DNA of 64,000 nt from Burkholderia singularis (GTDB lineage: Bacteria; Pseudomonadota; Gammaproteobacteria; Burkholderiales; Burkholderiaceae), in NCBI RefSeq assembly GCF_900176645.1, contig NZ_FXAN01000038.1, forward strand, positions 1 to 64,000, given 5' to 3'. A program made the translations under genes and the position numbers. Within the stretch, counting starts at the first letter, position 1; each line of letters starts with the position of its first letter. Below are positions 46,705 to 55,333 of this stretch, one piece after another. The notes under the pieces were generated by a model. It worked only from the letters and a program-made list of their open reading frames with translations, did not search any database and had not been told where the DNA came from.

Positions 46705-47847
46705 ATGGAATACAGTCCGCCGCCCCTCTTCAAGCAAGGTCCGTCCGCCCTGGTGCGGCTGATCTTCTTCGTCGTGCTCGCGATCACGCTCCTCGTATCG
46801 GATGCACGCTTCAAAACGCTCGAGATCGTCCGCGGCGTGCTCGGCACCGCTCTCTACCCACTGCAGCGCGCGGCACTGGTGCCGCGCGATCTGCTGATGG
46901 GCGCCGCCGAATTCGCGGTGACGGGCACCGCGCTGCGCAGCGAGAATCAGCAGCTGCATGCGCGCAACCTGCAGCTCTCGCTGCAGGCGAACCGGGCCAA
47001 TCAGCTCGCCGCCGACAATGCGCATCTGCGCGCGGTGCTCGGGCTGCGCGAGCAGATCGCCGCGCAGGCGACGCCGGTCGAGATTCAGTACGACACGGGC
47101 GACCCATTCTCGCAAAAGATCATCATCGGCCACGGCTCGCAAACCGGCGTGCAGAACGGCGCGCCCGTCGTCAACGAGGACGGCGTGGTCGGCCAGGTCA
47201 CGCGCGTATTCCCGCTGCAGGCCGAAGTCACGCTGATCACCGACCGCGATCTCGCGATTCCCGTCCAGGTGCTGCGCACCGGGCTGCGCAGCGTGATCTA
47301 CGGCACGCCGAAGGGCGATTCGCTCGATCTGCGCTTCGTGCCGACGAGCGCCGACCTGCTGGCGGGCGACGAACTCGTGACGAGCGGGCTAGACGGCGTC
47401 TACCCGCCGGGGCTGCCCGTCGCGAAGGTGGTGCGCGTCGATAAGCTCGCCGATACCGCGTTCGCGCACGTCGTCTGCGAACCGATCGCCGCGGTGCGCG
47501 GCGCGCGCACCATGCTGGTGCTGCACTATCGCAACGACATCCCGCCGCGGCCCGCCCCCGACGATGCCGCAAGCGACGCGAAGCCCGCCAAGGGCAAAAA
47601 GCCCGCGAAGAGCGCCGACAAGCAGAAAACCGCCGCACCGGACGCGAACAAGAGCGCGGCGGCTGACGCCAAACCGGCCGCGCAAGCAGAATCCGGCGCG
47701 CCCGCCGGCAAGCCTGCCGATGCGGCGCTTGCCAAGCAGCCGGCGGCGCCCGCCAAGCCAGCCGCGCCGCACCGCGCCGCCGGCCCGGCCAAACCCGCCG
47801 CGCCGCCCAAGCCCGCGGCCGCGCCACCGCAAGGAGCGCAGCGATGA
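46705..47847 (+). CDS. mreC: Rod-shape determining protein MreC, long tail
   Basis: A 380-residue bitopic inner-membrane protein linking MreB and PBP2. One transmembrane helix (residues about 16-34: LVRLIFFVVLAITLLVSD), a coiled coil (about 75-120), and two beta domains with GLDGVYPPGLPVAKV. The last roughly 95 residues are Ala/Pro/Lys-rich without structure, an addition absent from E. coli MreC. It follows mreB by 117 bases and overlaps mreD by ATGA. Confidence 0.95.
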   Translation: MEYSPPPLFKQGPSALVRLIFFVVLAITLLVSDARFKTLEIVRGVLGTALYPLQRAALVPRDLLMGAAEFAVTGTALRSENQQLHARNLQLSLQANRANQLAADNAHLRAVLGLREQIAAQATPVEIQYDTGDPFSQKIIIGHGSQTGVQNGAPVVNEDGVVGQVTRVFPLQAEVTLITDRDLAIPVQVLRTGLRSVIYGTPKGDSLDLRFVPTSADLLAGDELVTSGLDGVYPPGLPVAKVVRVDKLADTAFAHVVCEPIAAVRGARTMLVLHYRNDIPPRPAPDDAASDAKPAKGKKPAKSADKQKTAAPDANKSAAADAKPAAQAESGAPAGKPADAALAKQPAAPAKPAAPHRAAGPAKPAAPPKPAAAPPQGAQR

Positions 47848-48356
47848 GCCGTCCGCAATACATCCTGCAGCCGGTCAACCCGTATTTCATCGTCTTCAGC
47901 CTCGCGGCCGCGTTCCTGCTGAATCTGATGCCGTGGGGCCGCATCCCCGGCATCCCCGATTTCGTCGCGCTCGTGGTGCTGTTCTGGAACGTCCACCAGC
48001 CGCGCAAGGTCGGCATGGGTGTCGCGTTCCTGCTCGGCATCCTGATGGACGTCCACGACGCGGGCCTGCTCGGCGAGCATGCGCTCGCCTACACGCTGCT
48101 CGCATACGGTGCGATCACGATCCACCGCCGCGTGCTGTGGCTGCCGCTCGGCGTGCAGATCTTCTATGTCGCGCCGCTGCTCGTGATCGCGCAGCTCGTG
48201 CCGTTCGTGATCCGCTTGCTGATGGGCGCCGCGTTTCCCGGCTGGAGCTATCTCGTCGACGGGTTCGTCGAGGCGGCGCTGTGGCCCGTCGCCAGTCATC
48301 TGCTATTGATGCCGCAACGCCGCCCGGTCGATCCGGACGACACGCGGCCGATCTGA
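47844..48356 (+). CDS. mreD: Rod-shape determining protein MreD
   Basis: A 170-residue inner-membrane protein with about five helices, part of the elongasome. Landmarks are the hydrophobic N-terminal FIVFSLAAAFLLNLMPWG and the MreD signature GILMDVHDAGLLGEHALAYTLLAY. The ATG lies in the mreC stop. It is followed by mrdA after 127 bases. Confidence 0.93.
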   Translation: MSRPQYILQPVNPYFIVFSLAAAFLLNLMPWGRIPGIPDFVALVVLFWNVHQPRKVGMGVAFLLGILMDVHDAGLLGEHALAYTLLAYGAITIHRRVLWLPLGVQIFYVAPLLVIAQLVPFVIRLLMGAAFPGWSYLVDGFVEAALWPVASHLLLMPQRRPVDPDDTRPI

Positions 48357-48483
48357 CGCACGGCACCCGCCAGGATGAACGCGTCGACCGTCCGCCGCCT
48401 GCCTGCCGCCCCAGCCGCTTGCCCGCCGACGTGGGAAGCGCGGGCGGGCGCGCTGCTGCGCGCCCCCCTTCATCCGTAAGCGC

Positions 48484-50841
48484 ATGACCGAATTCAAGGA
48501 CACACAGCAGCAGCTCTCGACATTCCGCCTGCGGGTCGCGGCGGCGGGCGTGTTCGTGTTCGTCTGCTTTGGCCTGCTCGCCGCGCGATTCTTTTATCTG
48601 CAAGTCTGGCAGCACGGCAAATACGCGCTGCAGGCCGAGGAAAACCGGATTTCGGTCGCGCCGATCGTCCCGAACCGCGGCATCATCACGGACCGCAACG
48701 GCGTCGTGCTCGCGAAGAACTACTCCGCGTATACGCTCGAGATCACGCCGTCCAAGCTGAACGACACGCTCGAAAACACGATCGACGCGCTGTCCGAAGT
48801 CGTGCCGATCGACGCGCGCGACCGCCGCCGCTTCAAGAAGCTGCAGGAGGATTCGAAGAATTTCGAAAGCCTGCCGATCCGCACCCGGCTGACCGACGAC
48901 GAGGTCGCGCGCTTTACCGCGCAGCGCTGGCGTTTTCCGGGCGTCGACGTGCGCGCGCGGCTGTTCCGCCAATATCCGCTCGGGCCGACGGCCGCGCACG
49001 TGATCGGCTATATCGGCCGGATCTCGAAGCGCGACCAGGACCGGATCGACGCGATGAGCGACGACAACGACAGCGAATCGGAAAACTACGACCCCCGCCG
49101 CGACGCGAACAACTACAAGGGCACCGACTACATCGGCAAAACGGGCGTCGAGCAAAGCTACGAAACGGATCTGCACGGGATCACCGGCTTCGAGGAAGTC
49201 GAGGTGACGGCGGGCGGGCGGCCCGTGCGCACGCTGTCGCGCACGCAGGCCACGCCCGGCAACAACCTCGTGCTGTCAGTCGACATCGGGTTGCAGCAGG
49301 TGGCCGAGCAGGCATTCGCGGGCAAGCGCGGCGCGCTCGTCGCGATCGAGCCGAAAACGGGCGACGTGCTGGCGTTCGTGTCGTCGCCGAGCTTCGATCC
49401 GAACGCGTTCGTCGACGGCATCGACCAGCAAACCTGGGACGAGCTGAACAACTCGCCCGACAAGCCGCTGCTGAACCGGCCGCTGCACGGCACCTATCCG
49501 CCCGGCTCGACGTATAAGCCATTCATGGCGCTCGCGGGCCTCACGCTCGGCAAGCGCACGCCCGGCTGGGGCTTCCACGACCCCGGCTATTTCACGTTCG
49601 GCGGCCATACGTTCCGCAACGACGTGCGCTCGGGCCAGGGTTGGGTCGACATGAATCGCGCGATCATGGTGTCGAACGACACGTATTTCTACATGCTCGC
49701 GCGCGACCTCGGCGTCACCGCGATCGCCAATTTCATGAAGCCGTTCGGCTTCGGCCAGCTCACCGGCATCGACATTCAGGGCGAGGCGCGCGGCATCCTG
49801 CCGTCGCCCGAGTGGAAGAAGAAGACCTTCAAGAAAGCGGCGCAGCAGAAATGGTTCGACGGCGAGACGATCAGCCTCGGGATCGGGCAAGGCTACAACT
49901 CGTTCACCATCCTGCAGCTTGCGCACGCGACGGCGACGATCGCCAACGACGGCGTGATCATGAAGCCGCACCTCGTGAAGGAAATCGAGAATCCGATCTC
50001 GCGGGAGCGGCATCTGACCGTACCGAAGGAGAGCGGCACGATCCCGCTCAAGCAGGCCGACCTCGACGTCGTGAAGCGCGGGATGGAAAACGTGATCGAA
50101 AATCCGTCCGGCACCGCGTACAAAGTGTTCCGCGGCGCGCCCTACCTCGCGGCCGGCAAGACCGGCACCGCGCAGGTGTTCTCGCTGCAAGGCGGCAACT
50201 ACAAAGGCCATCTGCTCGCCGAACATCTTCGCGATCACGCGCTCTTCATCGCCTATGCGCCCGTCGATCATCCGCAGATCGCGCTCGCGCTGATCGTCGA
50301 GAACGGCGGCTGGGGCGCGCAGTCGGCAGGCCCGATCGCGCGACGCGTGCTCGATTTCTATCTGGTCGAGCGCAAAAATCCGGCAACGGAGGCGGCGGCG
50401 GTCGCGGCCGCCGCCTCGGCAACCGAGCCGGTCAACGCGCCCGTGATCGGCGATGCGACCAAAGCGGTCGCGATCGCGACCGGGTTCAAGGCGCTGCCGC
50501 TGCCGACCCAGCCCGCGGCCGCGAGCAGCGCGTCCGGCGCGAACGCATCCGACGACGCGGCAAGCGAAGCGAGCGCCGCATCGAACGCGAAAGCCGCCGC
50601 CCAGGCGGACGCACGCGCGCCTGGCGGCGCGGCCGCCGGATCGCAGGACGGCACGCCGGCGGCACGCCCGGCATCGGCTGCGCCCTCCGAGGCCGGCGCA
50701 GCCGCTGCGCGCCGCCATGCGCCGCCTCGCAAACCCCGCCGCTCGCCCGCGAGCGACGCGTCGCCGCCCGCGGCCGTGCCGCGTGACGACAACCGCGGCG
50801 CGCCCGCCGCCAAGCCGGCGCAGGGCGGCATCGACGAATAA
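48484..50841 (+). CDS. mrdA: Penicillin-binding protein 2, elongasome transpeptidase
   Basis: A 785-residue class B PBP that crosslinks peptidoglycan during rod elongation with RodA. One N-terminal transmembrane helix (about 18-40), a pedestal domain, and the transpeptidase domain with catalytic Ser342 in PGSTYKPF, SND at 397-399 in the place of the SxN box, and KTG at 559-561. E. coli PBP2 is 633 residues; the extra roughly 150 residues are an Ala/Ser/Pro-rich tail after about residue 640. It lies between mreD and rodA; the ATG at 48484 comes 127 bases after mreD. Confidence 0.96.
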   Translation: MTEFKDTQQQLSTFRLRVAAAGVFVFVCFGLLAARFFYLQVWQHGKYALQAEENRISVAPIVPNRGIITDRNGVVLAKNYSAYTLEITPSKLNDTLENTIDALSEVVPIDARDRRRFKKLQEDSKNFESLPIRTRLTDDEVARFTAQRWRFPGVDVRARLFRQYPLGPTAAHVIGYIGRISKRDQDRIDAMSDDNDSESENYDPRRDANNYKGTDYIGKTGVEQSYETDLHGITGFEEVEVTAGGRPVRTLSRTQATPGNNLVLSVDIGLQQVAEQAFAGKRGALVAIEPKTGDVLAFVSSPSFDPNAFVDGIDQQTWDELNNSPDKPLLNRPLHGTYPPGSTYKPFMALAGLTLGKRTPGWGFHDPGYFTFGGHTFRNDVRSGQGWVDMNRAIMVSNDTYFYMLARDLGVTAIANFMKPFGFGQLTGIDIQGEARGILPSPEWKKKTFKKAAQQKWFDGETISLGIGQGYNSFTILQLAHATATIANDGVIMKPHLVKEIENPISRERHLTVPKESGTIPLKQADLDVVKRGMENVIENPSGTAYKVFRGAPYLAAGKTGTAQVFSLQGGNYKGHLLAEHLRDHALFIAYAPVDHPQIALALIVENGGWGAQSAGPIARRVLDFYLVERKNPATEAAAVAAAASATEPVNAPVIGDATKAVAIATGFKALPLPTQPAAASSASGANASDDAASEASAASNAKAAAQADARAPGGAAAGSQDGTPAARPASAAPSEAGAAAARRHAPPRKPRRSPASDASPPAAVPRDDNRGAPAAKPAQGGIDE

Positions 50842-50852
50842 CGGAGGCACGC

Positions 50853-52001
50853 ATGCAATTCGACAAGCGCGCTTGGCTCGACAAGATCAAGCAGATGTTC
50901 GCGGGCTTCGACCGGCCGCTCGCGCTCATCGTATTCCTGCTGCTGTGTGTTGGCATCGTCACGCTGTACAGCGCAAGCATCGACATGCCCGGCCGCGTCG
51001 AGGACCAGTTGCGCAACATCATGCTGACGTTCGCGCTGATGTGGGGCATCGCCAACATCCCGCCACAGACGCTGATGCGCTTCGCGGTGCCGCTCTATAC
51101 ATTCGGCGTCGCGCTACTCGTCGCGGTCGCGCTATTCGGGATGACGAAGAAAGGCGCCAAGCGCTGGCTGAACGTCGGCGTCGTGATCCAGCCGTCCGAG
51201 ATCCTCAAGATCGCGACGCCGCTGATGCTCGCGTGGTACTACCAGCGGCGCGAAAGCAGCCTGCGCTGGTACGACTTCGCCGTCGCGTTCGTGATCCTGC
51301 TCGTGCCTGTCGGGCTGATCGCGAAACAGCCGGACCTCGGCACGGCCGTGCTCGTGTTCGCGGCGGGGCTCTTCGTGATCTATCTCGCGGGGCTGTCGTT
51401 CAAGCTGATCGTGCCGGTGCTCGTCGCCGGGGTGGTCGCGATCGGCTCGATCGCCGTGTTCGAGGAACGCATCTGCCAGCCCGAGGTGGTCTGGCCGCTG
51501 ATGCACGACTATCAGAAACACCGCGTCTGCACGCTGCTCGATCCGACTTCCGACCCGCTCGGCAAGGGCTTCCACACGATCCAGGCGGTGATCGCGATCG
51601 GCTCGGGCGGCCCGCTCGGCAAAGGCTATCTGAAAGGCACTCAAGCGCACCTGGAGTTCATTCCGGAAAAGCACACCGACTTCATCTTCGCGGTATTTTC
51701 CGAGGAATTCGGGCTCGCGGGCGGACTCGTGCTGCTCACGCTCTACATGGCGCTGATCTCGCGCGGTCTCTATATCGCCGCGCAAGGCTCGACGGTGTTC
51801 GGACGCCTGCTCGCCGGCTCGCTCACGCTCGCCTTCTTCGTCTATGCGTTCGTCAATATCGGGATGGTAAGCGGGGTCTTGCCCGTCGTCGGCGTGCCAT
51901 TGCCGTTCATGAGCTACGGCGGCACCGCGTTGACGACGCTGGGCATCGCCGTCGGGCTCATCATGAGCGTCGGACGGCAGAGGCGGCTGATGAAAAGCTG
52001 A
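50853..52001 (+). CDS. rodA: Peptidoglycan glycosyltransferase RodA
   Basis: A 382-residue SEDS-family polymerase with about ten membrane helices. Signatures are GAKRWLNVGVVIQPSEILK, the KQPDLGTAVLVFAAGLFVIYLAG stretch carrying the essential Asp region, and the C-terminal LPFMSYGGTALTTLGIAVGL. GGAGG precedes the ATG at 50853, 11 bases after mrdA. It ends the mre cluster; convergent queD follows after 250 bases in which I see no clear terminator. Confidence 0.97.
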   Translation: MQFDKRAWLDKIKQMFAGFDRPLALIVFLLLCVGIVTLYSASIDMPGRVEDQLRNIMLTFALMWGIANIPPQTLMRFAVPLYTFGVALLVAVALFGMTKKGAKRWLNVGVVIQPSEILKIATPLMLAWYYQRRESSLRWYDFAVAFVILLVPVGLIAKQPDLGTAVLVFAAGLFVIYLAGLSFKLIVPVLVAGVVAIGSIAVFEERICQPEVVWPLMHDYQKHRVCTLLDPTSDPLGKGFHTIQAVIAIGSGGPLGKGYLKGTQAHLEFIPEKHTDFIFAVFSEEFGLAGGLVLLTLYMALISRGLYIAAQGSTVFGRLLAGSLTLAFFVYAFVNIGMVSGVLPVVGVPLPFMSYGGTALTTLGIAVGLIMSVGRQRRLMKS

Positions 52002-52251
52002 AGCGCGGCGATACGCGCGCACGTTGAACGCGCGCTCCACATCCATCTACACATCGATCCGCGCGTCGCTCCACGTTTCGGCGGGCGCAATCCAGCCCGA
52101 TTCGCTTGCGCATTCGGCGCGGCGCACACCTAATGCGCCCGTCCACGCCGGCCTTCACATGCGCCGGCGCGCGCTCGCCGGCAACATCGGCTGCGGAATG
52201 GCCGGCTGCCAAGTCCGCGCATGCCGCCGGCGCAGTACGTGCCGACATCCC

Positions 52252-52704
52252 TCAACCGCGCGATTCGCGGTCGACTTCGGCCCAGCAATTCGGCGTCTCG
52301 TAAAGCCGCACGCGCTCGAGCCGCAAATTGACGCCGTAATGCGAATCGTAGACGTTCGCGAGTATGTCGAACGCCACCGCCGCAAGATTCTCGACGGTCG
52401 GAATCCGGTCGAGCACGACCGTCTTGTGATCCGCCATCTTCTCGAGAAACGAGCGCACGACCTCGTCACGCGCATAGACGAGAAACGCGTGGTCCCACTG
52501 GTTGACGAGGTGCTCCATCGCCAGCGCCTTCACATCGGCGAAATCCATCACCATGCCGCGATCGGGCGCGCCCTCGGTTTCGACAAGATCGCCGCGCAGC
52601 GTGATTTCGAGCACGTAACGATGCCCGTGCAGGTTCCTGCATTGGCTGCGGTGGTCGGGGATGCGGTGGCCCGCGTCGAATTCGAGTTTTCGGGTAATCA
52701 GCAC
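52252..52704 (-). CDS. queD: 6-carboxytetrahydropterin synthase QueD
   Basis: Makes 6-carboxytetrahydropterin from dihydroneopterin triphosphate for queuosine. 150 residues. Zinc ligands and catalytic Cys lie in FDAGHRIPDH and SQCRNLHGHRYVLE, with PTVENLAAVAFD and the C-terminal ETPNCWAEV. The start is GTG at 52704; no ATG is in frame before a stop upstream. It is 19 bases from queE, so the minus-strand order is queC-queE-queD. Confidence 0.94.
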   Translation of the reverse strand: MLITRKLEFDAGHRIPDHRSQCRNLHGHRYVLEITLRGDLVETEGAPDRGMVMDFADVKALAMEHLVNQWDHAFLVYARDEVVRSFLEKMADHKTVVLDRIPTVENLAAVAFDILANVYDSHYGVNLRLERVRLYETPNCWAEVDRESRG

Positions 52705-52723
52705 GATGAATGAAGCGTCAGGC

Positions 52724-53356
52724 TCAAGGAATGTTCAGGTATTTATGCGTCTGCATCGACAGCCGCCATTGCGGATGGCGCTTGCACCAGTCGATCGCGA
52801 GCTTCGTGTTGAAATCGCGCGCGGGACCATCCATCGGCTGCACAAGGAAATGCTCGAAATCGAGCTGTGCGTAATCGGCCAGGCGCTGGTTGTCCTGCGG
52901 CACCACGACCTTCAGCTCGTTGCCTTTCGTGACGACGAGCGGCGCGCCGGCCTTCGGACTCACGCAGACCCAATCGATCGAATCGAGCACGGGCAGCGAG
53001 CCGTTCGTCTCGATCGCGATTTCGAAGCCAGCCGCATGCAGCGCGTCGACGAGCGGCTGATCGAGCTGCAGCATCGGCTCGCCGCCCGTGCACACGACAA
53101 AGCGATGCGCGCCGTCCGTCGGCCATAGCGACGCGACCTTTGCCGCCAAGGTCTCGGCATCGCCGAATTTGCCGCCGTTTTCACCGTCGGTGCCGACGAA
53201 ATCGGTATCGCAAAAGCGGCACACGGCGCTCGCGCGGTCCGCCTCGCGCCCCGACCACAAATTGCAGCCGGCGAACCGGCAGAACACGGCCGGCCGCCCG
53301 GCGTTCGCGCCCTCGCCCTGCAACGTGTAGAAAATTTCCTTGACCGTGTACGTCAT
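52724..53356 (-). CDS. queE: 7-carboxy-7-deazaguanine synthase QueE
   Basis: A 210-residue radical SAM enzyme. The cluster motif is the unusual Cx14CxxC type: Cys in AGCNLWSG, then 14 residues on CRFC, the variant known from a structurally characterised Burkholderia QueE. CTGGEPMLQ and IETNGSLPV follow for SAM and substrate. The ATG at 53356 (MTYTVKEIFYTLQGEGANAG) gives the family start. It lies between queC and queD. Confidence 0.95.
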   Translation of the reverse strand: MTYTVKEIFYTLQGEGANAGRPAVFCRFAGCNLWSGREADRASAVCRFCDTDFVGTDGENGGKFGDAETLAAKVASLWPTDGAHRFVVCTGGEPMLQLDQPLVDALHAAGFEIAIETNGSLPVLDSIDWVCVSPKAGAPLVVTKGNELKVVVPQDNQRLADYAQLDFEHFLVQPMDGPARDFNTKLAIDWCKRHPQWRLSMQTHKYLNIP

Positions 53357-53445
53357 GCTCTCGCCCGGCTCGCGCCGCTCGCGTTCGTTACTTGTTGAAA
53401 CCCGGCCGATACCGCCAGCTTGACCGCGCACACCGCGCCGATGCG

Positions 53446-54180
53446 TCAGGCCGGCGCCTGCGTCACGTGCTCGCCACACAGATACGCTTCATAGCCGCGC
53501 TTGCGCAGCTTGCACGCCGGGCACTCGCCGCAGCCGAAGCCCCAGTCGTGCAATTCCGAGCGCTCGCCGACATAGCACGTATGCGTCTCGACACGAATCA
53601 GATCGACGAGCCGCGTGCCGCCCAACTGCTCGGCGAGCCGCCACGTATCGGCCTTGTCGAGCCACATCAGCGGTGTCTCGACGACGAAACGCGTGTCCAT
53701 CCCGAGATTGAGCGCGACTTGCAGCGCCTTCATCGTGTCGTCGCGGCAATCCGGATAACCGGAGAAATCGGTCTCGCACATCCCGCCGACAAGCGCACGC
53801 AGCCCGCGGCGATACGCGATCGCCGCGCCGATCGTCATGAACAGCAGATTGCGGCCCGGCACGAACGTGTTCGGCAAACCGTTCGCGGCCGTTTCGATCT
53901 GGATCGCGCGCGTCATCGCGGTATCGCTGATTGCGCCGAGCACCGACAGATCGATCATGTGATCGTCGCCAAGCCGGCCCGCCCACTGCGGGAAATCGCG
54001 CTTCAGCGCGTCGCGCACCCCTTCGCGGCATTCGAGTTCGACGCGATGCCGCTGGCCATAATCGAAGCCGAGCGTCTCGACGGTCTCGTAACGCTCGAGC
54101 GCCCATGCAACACAGGTGGCCGAATCCTGGCCGCCGGAAAACAGCACGAGCGCGCCGTCTTTAGCATCTGTCCGAATCAC
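53446..54180 (-). CDS. queC: 7-cyano-7-deazaguanine synthase QueC
   Basis: ATP-dependent conversion of carboxydeazaguanine to preQ0. 244 residues. The PP-loop is [18 protein letters not shown] (residues about 11-28), and the C-terminal zinc site is [15 protein letters not shown] plus Cys in [10 protein letters not shown]. The GTG at 54180 follows GGAG seven bases upstream. First gene of the queCED unit; TATACT on the minus strand (54237-54232) is a possible -10. Confidence 0.96.
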   Translation of the reverse strand: MIRTDAKDGALVLFSGGQDSATCVAWALERYETVETLGFDYGQRHRVELECREGVRDALKRDFPQWAGRLGDDHMIDLSVLGAISDTAMTRAIQIETAANGLPNTFVPGRNLLFMTIGAAIAYRRGLRALVGGMCETDFSGYPDCRDDTMKALQVALNLGMDTRFVVETPLMWLDKADTWRLAEQLGGTRLVDLIRVETHTCYVGERSELHDWGFGCGECPACKLRKRGYEAYLCGEHVTQAPA

Positions 54181-54471
54181 CTCGATACTCCGTGAATGAT
54201 GAGCGCGCTCGCCGACAGCGCCAGCTTACCCAGTATAGGCAGCCGCACGGCCGGGGGCGCCGATCTCGCGCACGGCGGGCCTCGCGAACGCTTGCGGCGC
54301 ACGGGCTCAGCCGTGCGCGAGCGCCGAAACGAAAAAGGATCTGCGACGGCTTCGAACGGACGGTGTCGAGCAGCCTCGCCAGATCCTAAGTCTTTGAGTC
54401 GACGAAGATTTTATCACGCCGCCCCAACCTGGCCGAAGATCGCCACACTACAAGGCAGTGCTTCCCAAACG
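54181..54471. other. Gap between queC and the tRNA-Phe terminator
   Basis: About 290 bases. Holds the probable queC -10 (minus, 54237-54232) and a perfect inverted repeat GCGCACGG (54297-54304) / CCGTGCGC (54311-54318) with a 6-base loop. No preQ1-type riboswitch was recognised and no gene. Confidence 0.35.
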
Positions 54472-54503
54472 AAAAACCCCAAGAATCTGGCGATTCTTGG
54501 GGT
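54472..54503 (-). terminator. Rho-independent terminator of tRNA-Phe
   Basis: ACCCCAAGAATC (54476-54487) pairs with GATTCTTGGGGT (54492-54503), 12 bp with a TGGC loop. On the minus strand the stem is followed by TTTTT. It lies 10 bases past the tRNA 3' end. Confidence 0.9.
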
Positions 54504-54513
54504 GGGATACTGC

Positions 54514-54589
54514 TGGTGGCCTGGGGCGGAATCGAACCACCGACACGCGGATTTTCAATCCGCTGCTCTACCAACTGAGCTACCGGGCC
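54514..54589 (-). tRNA. tRNA-Phe (anticodon GAA)
   Basis: 76 bases including encoded CCA. Read on the minus strand: acceptor GGCCCGG, D-arm AGCTCAGTTGGTAGAGC, anticodon stem GCGGA with loop TTGAAAA (anticodon GAA), T-arm GGTGG-TTCGATT-CCGCC, then CCAGGCC and ACCA. The acceptor has one C-A mismatch at pair 5:68. It has its own terminator. Confidence 0.97.
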
Positions 54590-54649
54590 ACGAAGAAAAA
54601 AGATTATAGCCAGAAGCGAAGCAGTGATCAAGCCCCTTGCACGGAAATT

Positions 54650-55333
54650 TTATGCCGCGCCATCGGCCGGTTTCTTGCCCAATTCCACGCCAAGCTGCTT
54701 GAGCTTGCGATACAGGTGCGTGCGCTCGAGCCCGGTCTTTTCCGCGACGCGCGTCATGCTGCCGTTCTCGCGCGCCAAGTGGTACTCGAAATAGGCACGC
54801 TCGAATGCATCGCGCGCCTCGCGCAACGGAATATCAAACGGGATCGCGGCCGTTGTGTGGCCCGCGAGCACCGCGCCCGCGTCGTCGAGCGCCGGCAACG
54901 CCGCCGCCGATGCGATCGTCGACGGCCCCGTCGCCTGCTTGGCCGCCGCATTGGCCGGCAACGGCGCCGCGCCCCGCGCGAGGCCGTGCTCGACGGATTT
55001 CAACAGCTTCTGCAAGGTAATCGGCTTCTCGAGAAAATCGAGCGCGCCGATCTTCGTCGCCTCGACGGCCGTATCGATCGTCGCGTGGCCGGACATCATG
55101 ATGACGGGCATCGTGAGCTGCCCCTGACCCGCCCACTCCTTGAGCAGCGTGACGCCGTCGGTATCGGGCATCCAGATGTCGAGCAGCACGAGATCGGGCG
55201 CCTGCTGCTGCCGGTAGTCGCGCGCGGCCTGCGCGTTCTCCGCGACCTCGACGACATGCCCTTCGTCGCTGAGAATTTCCGAGAGCAATTCCCGGATGCC
55301 CATTTCATCATCCACCACCAGAATGGTCGCCAT
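54650..55333 (-). CDS. ntrX: NtrX-like response regulator without AAA domain
   Basis: A 227-residue response regulator: receiver domain with phosphoacceptor Asp52 (LVLLDIWMPDTDG) and a C-terminal Fis-type helix-turn-helix (MTRVAEKTGLERTHLYRKLKQLGVE) joined by a linker rich in Ala. Classic NtrX has a sigma54-activating AAA domain of about 230 residues between the two; none is present here. It starts right after the ntrY stop (the two genes abut), so the pair is clear. Likely acts as a direct DNA-binding regulator, not a sigma54 activator (inference). Confidence 0.87.
   Translation of the reverse strand: MATILVVDDEMGIRELLSEILSDEGHVVEVAENAQAARDYRQQQAPDLVLLDIWMPDTDGVTLLKEWAGQGQLTMPVIMMSGHATIDTAVEATKIGALDFLEKPITLQKLLKSVEHGLARGAAPLPANAAAKQATGPSTIASAAALPALDDAGAVLAGHTTAAIPFDIPLREARDAFERAYFEYHLARENGSMTRVAEKTGLERTHLYRKLKQLGVELGKKPADGAA

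Noticed and set aside
54181-54471. preQ1 riboswitch upstream of queC
   Set aside because: I find no C-rich hairpin followed by an A-rich tail of preQ1-I form; only an unrelated 8-bp inverted repeat is present.
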